A DNA stretch of 64,000 nucleotides from Ignelater luminosus. Lineage: Eukaryota > Arthropoda > Insecta > Coleoptera > Elateridae. Below, one piece after another: positions 56,246-64,000 of this stretch (the stretch's first letter is position 1; each line of letters opens with the position of its first letter). The stretch lies in NCBI GenBank assembly GCA_011009095.1, contig VTPC01008022.1, positions 366,434 to 430,433 on the forward strand, read 5' to 3'. A program made the position numbers and the translations under genes. The notes below the pieces were generated by a model that did no database searches, was not told the origin of the DNA, and saw nothing but the letters and a program-made list of their open reading frames with translations.

Positions 56246-57512
56246 CATAGGTCGCTAGATAAGTCGTGCAATACAGCTGTTATTTTCCAAGAAGCACCAC
56301 AAAGTTGATATCGCTGCGTAGTGCACATTAATAGAAAACTACATGTAAAGTTTGCTTAGCGTGTCTCAACACGTCTTTAAATACGACAGGTTAGACTATT
56401 GTCAGTATGGCGACTTGGTCAAGAGACGAAATTCGTACAGTTATAAAGTATAACTTTTTGAGAGGATTGTCAATCGACGAGTGTGTGGATGAACTAAAAA
56501 ACGTTATGGGTGATGACTGTCCTCATCAAACAACAGTATTTCGTTGGTACCGAGAATTTCGACGCGGAGATTTTTCCACAAATGACAAGCCGCGGTCAGG
56601 GTGTCCATCCGACGTGGTTACTCCAGAAGTCATCAATACAGTGTCAAATTTAATTACCGAAAACACGCGAATATCTTATCGTCAGATCGAAGAAACATTA
56701 GTGATTAGTGCACCAAGTGTTCATAAAATTCTACATGAACATTTAAAAGTGAGGAAGTTTTGCACACTTTGGGTCCCTCATGCGCTTACTGTTGAACAAA
56801 TGGCATGTAGAGTGTTTTGGTGCAAAAAAATGTTAAAAGACTACGCAAATGGAGCTCCACGGTATTTAAATAACTTCGTTACGGGTGACGAAACTTGGTT
56901 ATATTATTACGATGTCAGATCAAAGCGTAATAATCAGGTGTGGTTATTTGAAAACGAAGAGACGCCAACGGAGGTGCGTAAATCGCGATCAATAAGAAAG
57001 AAAATGATCGTTGTCTTTTTTACTGTTAGAGGTATTTTAACAAGAATTGTACTTGATAGTCAGCGTACAGTAACAGCTTCTTGGTACGTAAATGAATGTC
57101 TTACTCAGGTGGTTGAACAGCTGAAGAAACTTCGTCCCCGTTCAAGAATGGATTCCTGGCATTTTCATCATGACAATGCTAGACCACATGCAGCGCGGTT
57201 AACGCAAGAATTTTTGGAAAATGCTGGTCTAAAATTACTTGAGCATCCTCCCTATAGTCCAGATCTAGCCCCGTGCGATTTCGGTTTGTTTCCACTAGTG
57301 AAGGACAAGTGAAAAGGCCGCAAGTTTCACACCGACGAGGAACTTTTAGCAGCGTGGGACCAGGCATGTGCAGAGCTTCCAAAATCAAAATGGCAGGACA
57401 TTTTTAACGATTGGTTTGTTCGGATGAAGAAATGTATAAATTGTAATGGTGATTATTCTGAAAGAAAATAAATCAATAAAGTTGTATTGCAAAACTTACC
57501 TAGTAACCTACG
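56246..57512 (+). mobile_element. Mariner transposon (DD34D), full length with one stop
   Basis: This 1267-bp element has imperfect terminal inverted repeats: cataggtcgctagataagtc at the left against cgtaggttactaggtaagtt in reverse at the right, both continuing to gcaataca. TA flanks it at 56244-56245 and 57513-57514. The diverged termini suggest it is older than the DD41D copy. Confidence 0.88.
56407..57471 (+). pseudogene. Mariner transposase with a single premature stop
   Basis: The frame codes for about 354 residues but is cut by TGA at 57310-57312, after residue 301; it then stays open to TAA at 57469-57471. Domains: paired-like helix-turn-helix DNA binding (about 1-115, with FRWYREFRRG and KPRSGCPS), the WVPHALT linker motif (122-128), and a catalytic domain with Asp161 (GDETW), Asp256 (HHDNARPH) and Asp291 (SPDLAPCDF). 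The spacing of 34 defines DD34D. All catalytic residues lie before the stop. The missing tail (about 52 residues) is intact downstream. Confidence 0.92.
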
Positions 57513-57639
57513 TATATTTGGACGCAGTTACGCAGATTTACTAGACGTCATACAAATCTTGTACATATGACGTACAAATGGCATCCAGAAATATTACAAA
57601 ATATACAAATTATATCTAAAATATATTACGTTCAAAAGT

Positions 57640-59345
57640 TACCCAAATTTTGTTTAAAAGTCGTCTAGATTTTGTACAAAGAACCTGCAAACTATGTTCA
57701 AAAGTCATCAAAACTATGTCGAAAAGTTGACTAAACTTTCTCCAAAAGATGGCCAAATGTCAACCCAACTATGTCTAAAAGTCGTCCAAATTATGTCTAA
57801 AAGTTATGATCGAAGTTATCTAAATTTTATTCAAAAGTCCTCCAGACTTTGTTCAAATAAACGTTAATATTATATTCAGAGGCCTCTAAATTGTGTCAAA
57901 AAGTAGTGGAAATTATGTCCAAAAGTCGTCTAGACTTTGTCCAAAATATGCCCAAAGTCGTTATGTTCAAAACTCGTCCAAACTATGGTCAATAGTCGTG
58001 CAAACTATTTCCTAAACTTTGTTTAAATTATGCCCAATGTCACTTAAATTATGTCCAAAAGTCGTCTAGACTTTGTCCAGAATATGCCCAAAGTCGTACA
58101 AATTATATTCAAAACTCGTCCAAACTATGGTCAAAAGTCGTACAAACTATCTCCTAAACTTTATTTAAATTATGCCCAATGTCACTTAAATTATGTCTAA
58201 ATGTCGTCGAAATCATGTCCAAAAGTCGTCGAAATTATTTCGTTTAGACTTTGTCCAAATTATGCCCAAAATTCGTCCAAACAATGTTTCAAAGTCTTCA
58301 AAAGTGTCTAACAGTCGTTCAAACTATGGCAAAAAATTGTCAAAATTATGTCCAAATGTTCTCTAGACTTTTCCTAAACTATGTCCAAAAAACGTTGTCT
58401 AAATCGTTGTCTAGCAGCCGTCAAACAAGTATCCAAATTATGCCCAAATTATTCCAAAAAGTCGTCTAGATTTGTTCAAATTATGGCCAAAAGTAGTCCA
58501 AGCAATATCTTAAAGTCGTCCAAACTGTGTGCAAAGTCGTTCAGACTATGGCAAAAACTTCTCAAAATCATGTCCAAAAGTCGTTAAAATCATGCTCAAA
58601 AATTGTCCAAACAATGTTTCAAAGTTGTCTAAACTATGTCCAAAAGTCGCCGAAATTATGTCTAAAATTTGTTTAGTCCAAACAGCGTTCGAACTATGCC
58701 AAAAAGGTGTCCAGATTATGTTGAAAAGTCGTCTAGATTAAGTATAAAAATTGTGCAAATAATGTCGAAAAAGTCAACCGAATTATGTCAAACAATTGTC
58801 CAAATTATATCCGAAAGACGTCTAGAATTTGTCCAAATAAAGCCCAATGTCGTTCAAATCATGCCCAAAAGCCGTCCAAACAATGTCTCAAAGTCGTTAA
58901 AACTGTTTCCAACAGTAGTCAAGATTATGTCCAAAAGTAGTTCAAATTATGTTAAAAAGTCATCTAGGCTTTGCTCAAATTATGCCCAAAAGTCTTTCAA
59001 ACAGTCGTAAAGTCGTCCAAACAATGTCTCAAAGTTATCCAAACTGTGTTTAAAATAGTCCAATCTATGACCAGAAGTTGTCCAAACTATTATGTCAAAC
59101 ACTTGTCTAAATTATGTTTGAAAGATGTCTAGACTTTGTCTAAATAAAGCCCAATGTCGTTCAAATCATGTTCAAAAGTCGTCCAAACGATGTTCAAAAT
59201 TGTCACAATTATGCCCAAAAGCCGTCCAAACAATGTCTGAAAATCGTTTAGACTGTATCTAAAGTAGTCCAAATTACGACCAAAAGTTGTCCAAACTATG
59301 TCGAAAAGTCATTTAAATTATGTCCAGAAGTCGTCCAAACTGTGT
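57640..59345. repeat. 22-bp degenerate minisatellite with higher-order repeats
   Basis: The unit is close to caaactatgtccaaaagtcg plus tc (22 bp), repeated with substitutions and small indels over 1.7 kb, roughly 75 units. Larger segments are duplicated: 57931 onward matches 58067 onward (136-bp offset), and 58835 matches 59142 (307-bp offset). A tctagactttg-type variant recurs about ten times. ORFs of 60-113 codons with NYVQK or MSKLCPK phrases come from the repeat; 22 is not a multiple of three, so the frame rotates every unit. Confidence 0.85.
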
Positions 59346-59389
59346 CCAAAATGTCCTATGGTACAAATTGTAAACAATACCTTAAATTA

Positions 59390-59610
59390 ACTAATACTAG
59401 ATCATAGATAATAATTAATGTGTCATCCGAAGTCCGGTAGGGATCCCATCTGAGTACAATTCTTTTTTCCATATTTATTAATGATATTCAGCAATGCATG
59501 ATGACTTAAAAATTGATAAGTGTATTACCTCTTTAGCAGATAGTCTTTTATTACAAAATGATTTAAATGTCAATATTGGTGTAGGGATAACGGGTTCAAA
59601 CTCAATGTAA
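59390..59610 (+). pseudogene. LINE reverse transcriptase fragment
   Basis: Plus-strand frames give GSHLSTILFSIFINDIQQ (about 59437-59500), matching the GSxLGPLLFxLFINDI motif, then LADSLLLQNDLNV near 59532, the damaged ADD region. It is short and frameshifted, adjoining the minisatellite. Confidence 0.6.
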
Positions 59611-61800
59611 AGAAATGAAAGACAAAAAATTTTCTAGAAAGAAGGATACTTGCTATTATACTTTACTGCATATCAAATGGAGCTCTTAAAAATGCAATAT
59701 TTATAAAAGATTTGGGCTATCCCTTGATTCTTACTTTAATTACTCTTTGTATACAGGGTGATTTATGATGAGTGTAACAAACTTTGACAACTTGTTGCGG
59801 AAGTTATTTTGAACAAGAAATGTCATATGAACCTAAGTCCTATTTCACTTACGTTAGTTACAAAACTAAAAGAGATCAAAGTTTTTTAATGAGAAGAATA
59901 GCAAATTCATACATCTAGTTGCCATTGAAAAAACAATACATTAATAATTATCAATCAGTTGCTCGTTAAGTACAAAGTTAATATTTGACAACTAATTGTT
60001 TGGTGTAAAAGGGTAAAGTTAATATTTAATAATTAGTTTGTTGAAAAATGCTAAGTTTTAATGCAGCTGAATTTGCTCATATTGTGTTGTGCTTGTATTC
60101 AGCCTCAGGGGGCACATTTCGAGCACCCTCATTTTCTCTTGTTTTCAAATTAAAGCTTAACTAAATACACGACTTTTATGTATCTTGTTTTTTAAAATGT
60201 AACTAGATATTAAACGATTAGTAGAAAATCATCGATTATATTTTAAATCTACCTTCCAATTAATTTATGGTTAAGTCTACCCATTTAAACTCCCGTGCGG
60301 GATGTATCTTTTGTCATTATTGTATTGTGTATTACAGTTTGACATTCATCATTCAATTAGCGAATTTCAGAGCGAATGGTTGCGTTTTATCGTTAGTATG
60401 TTTTGTGTAGAATTTTGGTAAATTCCCTTGAAGAATCTGTAGGTAAAATTGAAACTTTTTATCAAATTACTACCTGTTATTAAAAATATTAGAACTCTAC
60501 TATATAAGGAAGCATCTTTTGTTAAATTTGCTTGGCATTTGTTTGGAATTATCTCGGTGATTCCCTGCATCTATAAAAAGTGTGTGATGCTCGTTTTGAA
60601 TTAATATCGTGTTAAATTAATGTCGATTCGTTTATTAAACTATCACTGACATCCCTGAATATACAAAACCTTGATAGAATTCGTGAAAGTTTGAGCATAT
60701 CGTACAAAGAAACAAAAATGTGAAACAGTTCAATTATTGTGGGTATCACAGAGTACAGACACATAACCACTATTGTTGTTATATATTAAATCCTATTCGA
60801 ACTAAAAGTGTTAAAGATATTAAAAGGTTAAAATAAACAGAAAATCAGATTTATCTTGACAAACAAATTCTTAATAAATAACATCATCATCCATCTTTAT
60901 GGTTAGTTTTTCCTCTGGAATATTTCAAAATTTGAACTTTATCAGATTACTGCATATTTAAAACAAATTTACCTGACGTTAATTATGACTAGGGGAATCG
61001 TTTAGTTTTCAACAACATTTAATTTTATATACCTACAAGGTAAACACGTCAAATATGGTAATATATCAGTTTCTAAAGTAATGTTTCGCTAACAAAAAAC
61101 AAGATAAATACTTTCAAGTTCAATGTCTCGGATTCGGGACAACAGCATATTATTTGATAAATGGACAAAGAAATTTATAATGAGAATTATGCAAAAATTC
61201 GTAGACGAGTTTTGTTTAGCCTTTTATTTTCTCTCTTTTCGTGGTTGAATTTTAAATGAGTTGTTTAAATATTAAACGCAGATTCTCATGTGATGAAAGG
61301 TGCATGCCCCATTCTGAAAAGGAAATATTTTTTGCTGTTTAAATTAATTTATTTGCATTAAAGCAAGAAGAAACTGAATTCTTGCGTAGGTCTTTCATCC
61401 ACATTAGTATGGAGCCGCGACCTTTGTTATAGATTCTAAAAGAATTAAAAAAATAAAAATTTTATTTATTTATAGAGATTACTGTAACAAATGTTGTTTT
61501 CCTGTTCCGAGAAATAAATAGGTATTCGTCCACATTCTTAGTTTAATTTTTTAATCTTTTATTGCTTAAAAGTGCAAACGTACATTACAGAAAGCGATAG
61601 GAAACTAGAATTCTAGATTTTAATCTAATACTAACTTAGATACCAAGGAACTAAACTAAAGCATTAAAGTGTTTTTGATATTCTAATATTATTGCAACAT
61701 CAATGGTGATTTTTATGCAGTACTACTAATGCATAGTACTATTAATACATACGCACTTACTGTAGGTGTTTTTTATATACCTCCAGGGTTTTCAACCAAT
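59611..61800. other. AT-rich DNA, nothing recognised
   Basis: A tacagggtgatttatgatg at 59755 looks like a transposon end without a visible partner. 60310-60370 matches the end of the 400-bp dispersed repeat (gtttgacattcatcattcaa). No gene was seen. Confidence 0.5.
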
Positions 61801-62239
61801 GATTTGAACTGTTGATACCAGACACGAAGTGCAAGAACATACTGACTAACCCAACCCCATCATTGGTTCACACTAAAAACAATAAGGGTCTCTACCTCTT
61901 CTCGTGGACCTTGATTCAAGGGGGAAAATCGATAATCACGAATATAAAAACACGATCCCGCAAAAACTCGCTCTCTTGCTCCTTCACCGCTCTTGCAACT
62001 CTCTTGCACTTTCCAGCAACATTTACCCTGCCCTCACAGCCAGCCAAAACCACCCTAACCTCAATTAGACATACCTTTTAGTCTGTATTGACCTTTTCAA
62101 CCTCCTTGAAAACTCAACGCAGAAACGACCCAGCTCTTATCAGATGACCAGCGCTTCTGCAACACCAACACCGCCGCCGCCACCCTGCATCTGAGCTAGC
62201 CGTCTGTCGTCTCCATTAGCCGATGTCAAACAAGTAGAA
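61801..62239. other. Mixed-composition DNA upstream of gypsy remnant
   Basis: It is richer in C and A than its left flank, with a proline- and serine-type reading but no motif. It may be the decayed gag or LTR region of the element that follows. Confidence 0.35.
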
Positions 62240-63590
62240 CATCGGTTCTCTGCTACTCTCCGACTTCAACTTTAGCAACTACTTACAGACTTTCGAGCAG
62301 TCTTCAACGACTTTCCAAGGCCTTTCACCACTCAGACCATTAAACACAAGATGCGGTTCAAGAAAGAAGTCCGTGTCGATATTCCAATACGAAAACGACG
62401 TCTGAATACGCAGGAGTAAATTGCCACTGTACCACCGGTCTGCTACTCATCAAGAAGAAATGGGTTTGGGAAAATACCAAAGCCGCCCTTTTCGACCCCG
62501 GGAAGATCACCCTTTCAGACCCGCTTTTTCTGCACCGGCCTATCCCGTAGCTGCAATACGTGCTGCGAACAGGCGTTGGCGGTATAGGCATAACTGCTGT
62601 ATTGTACCAGAACAGCGACGCCGACGACCAACGCTGCATAATTTCTTACGCGAGCGCTAAATTCCGACCGCGCGAACAGAGGTACCACATTAACGAGCTA
62701 AAGTGCCTCGCGGTGGTATGGGGTACCAGGAAGTTCCGGTCCTACCCGAAAGACAAGCTGTTCATGTTAAGAACCGAGAAAAAAGACGCTCAGCTGGCTT
62801 TACCAGATGAGGGACAAGAACGCGAAGCTTACCCGGTAGTCCCTGGAATTACAGCGGTACGCCTTTATTATGCAGCATGCCCTGAACGAGGAAACAAATT
62901 ACCCAGCCTGCTGTCCCGTGACCCGAACGACACTGACGAGATCCTGCCAGCAACACAACTCGAAGTGCCGATAATTAAAACAATCCCGGTCCCGACGTGG
63001 TTAAGGCAACCCAACGTCGCGTCGTCATTTTTACGCAACCCATGATCCAGATGATGAAGGACCTGCTAGCAAAACTATCACCAAAGCGCGGATGGCAACG
63101 GGGCTCATCACCAATTACTCCACCTAAGCCGGCCTTCCGTACTTTGGTCGGAAGTAGAGGCTCTACGTCTCCGAGGAGGTCCGATCGTGGGTACTATACG
63201 AACATCACGACACCCCGCTAGCAGGATATCTCAGTGCAGATGAGACCACCTGGAGTATTCCCTAACTATTCCGCCCACCTTGCTGCGGAAGACGAGGCAT
63301 TACATCAAACAATGTTTCCTATGTGCCCGCCCGCACCAACCCGAGGCCCTGCTGCACCTATGACAACCGCAGTAACCATTCGAAGTCCTGGCTTGTGACC
63401 TCTTACGCCCGTACCCGGAAATAGCGGCAGGCCACAAACACATCTTTGTGGTCATCAACCTGTTTTCCCGGTGAGTCGACGTGGCTGAATGTTCCATCAA
63501 GAAGGATTCTACTAAGTTTCGGTCTTTCGTACGCGAACATAACGAACAACAAGAACTGATACTATATTCCACTCTATACTAATCTATAAA
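62240..63590 (+). mobile_element. Ty3/gypsy pol remnant (RT start, RNase H, integrase)
   Basis: A reverse transcriptase N-terminal reading (LLTDFRAVFNDFPR, then TIKHKMRF) lies near 62277-62355. The RT core is missing, and RNase H follows: VGGIGITAVLYQNSD (about 62575), YASAKFRPREQRYHINELKC and LAVVWGTRKFRSYP. The integrase part reads LYEHHDTPLAGYLSADETTW near 63200-63255, a damaged zinc-binding region (HYIKQCFLCAR, 63302-63335), then ACDLLRPYPEIAAGHKHIF and VVINLFSR, the start of the catalytic core, around 63392-63470. Frameshifts and stops break it, so it is inactive. Confidence 0.8.
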
Positions 63591-63639
63591 TAATCTATTC
63601 TTGGATTCTCCCATTTTACTCCCAGCCTGATGCAGTCAT

Positions 63640-63925
63640 ATCTTAAAAATAGAATCAACAGTATAATGGCTTTTGTTCGTTTGGATTCGTTGCCACATCT
63701 GTAGTCCCGCGAAGCTCAAACCTTGGTCCTCTGGGGTTTGTTTTTTTAGACGACTTTTTACCAAATCTCAAATATCATGTTGTTGCTTATGCTGATGATG
63801 TTAAAATCTTCAACTGTGTACAGTCCCCCAAAGGGTCAGAAGGATCCTGATACACTTGCATCTTGGTGTTCAAACTTCAAGCTTAGCTTAAATGTTAAAG
63901 AATGCAACATGCAACAACAGCGCTG
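63640..63925 (+). pseudogene. LINE reverse transcriptase fragment
   Basis: The frame shows SSNLGPLGFVFLDDFLPNL, VVAYADDVKIFNCVQSP and then, after a frameshift, WCSNFKLSLNVKECN. This is the palm of a Jockey/CR1-group LINE with the catalytic ADD box intact (about 63793). It is truncated at both ends. Confidence 0.75.
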
Positions 63926-64000
63926 AATTTTTGGCAAAGTAAATCAACAAACAAGACAGATTCCCCAGAGCTATTGGATTAGATTAATCTTGTGAAAAAA

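Noticed and set aside
58251..59010. ORFs of 60-113 codons with NYVQK and MSKLCPK phrases
   Set aside because: They are products of the 22-bp minisatellite, whose frame rotates with each unit; no consistent protein repeat is maintained.
57640..59345. CRISPR-like array
   Set aside because: Units are contiguous with no regular unique spacers, and the context is a eukaryotic genome.

Overview
This window reads as AT-rich nuclear DNA of an insect. The evidence is a spliced animal gene (palmitoyl-protein thioesterase 1), a PRD-class homeobox gene split at the conserved homeodomain intron, and many arthropod-type transposons: three mariner copies (one DD41D, two DD34D), several LINE and Ty3/gypsy remnants, and a Crypton-like remnant. 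A beetle is possible, but the sequence does not settle the order. Nothing prokaryotic is present.

Only two host genes can be supported. At 6763-7732 (+) lie the last four coding exons of PPT1, a lysosomal depalmitoylating enzyme. Its catalytic Ser, Asp and His are intact, but the first exon was not found in the window. At 45605-54265 (+) lies a complete three-exon homeobox gene of 199 residues. Its first intron uses a GC donor and its second is 7.9 kb of nested repeats. A 101-residue ORF at 30132-30437 (-) may be a third gene, function unknown.

Layout. 1-6 kb: a degenerate tandem repeat, a 9-bp minisatellite element (here called S2) and a LINE remnant. 6.7-9.5 kb: PPT1, then an intact-looking DD41D mariner. 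9.7-21 kb: a second S2 copy, LINE and gag debris, a 1.1-kb LTR with primer-binding site, and decayed gypsy pol. 21-27 kb: AT-rich DNA with dispersed repeats. 26.8-29.7 kb: a 113-bp tandem repeat and then a large block of a degenerate satellite (S1). 32.2-34.2 kb: nested transposons. 34.5-37.8 kb: S1 again, with an assembly gap at its edge and a LINE inserted in it. 39-44.4 kb: a MITE, the Crypton remnant, LINEs and a pogo-like MITE. 45.4-54.7 kb: the homeobox gene, its long intron holding a LINE that is itself split by S2, plus an inverted S1 block. 56.2-59.4 kb: a mariner with one premature stop beside a 22-bp minisatellite with higher-order repeats. 59.4-64 kb: LINE and gypsy fragments.

The two host genes show no functional link. 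The least ordinary content is the repeats: S2 (a 9-bp, frame-preserving minisatellite inside an element with shared borders at three loci), S1 (four blocks, one inverted) and the 22-bp array. Every family assignment was made by eye from translated motifs; no database search was run.
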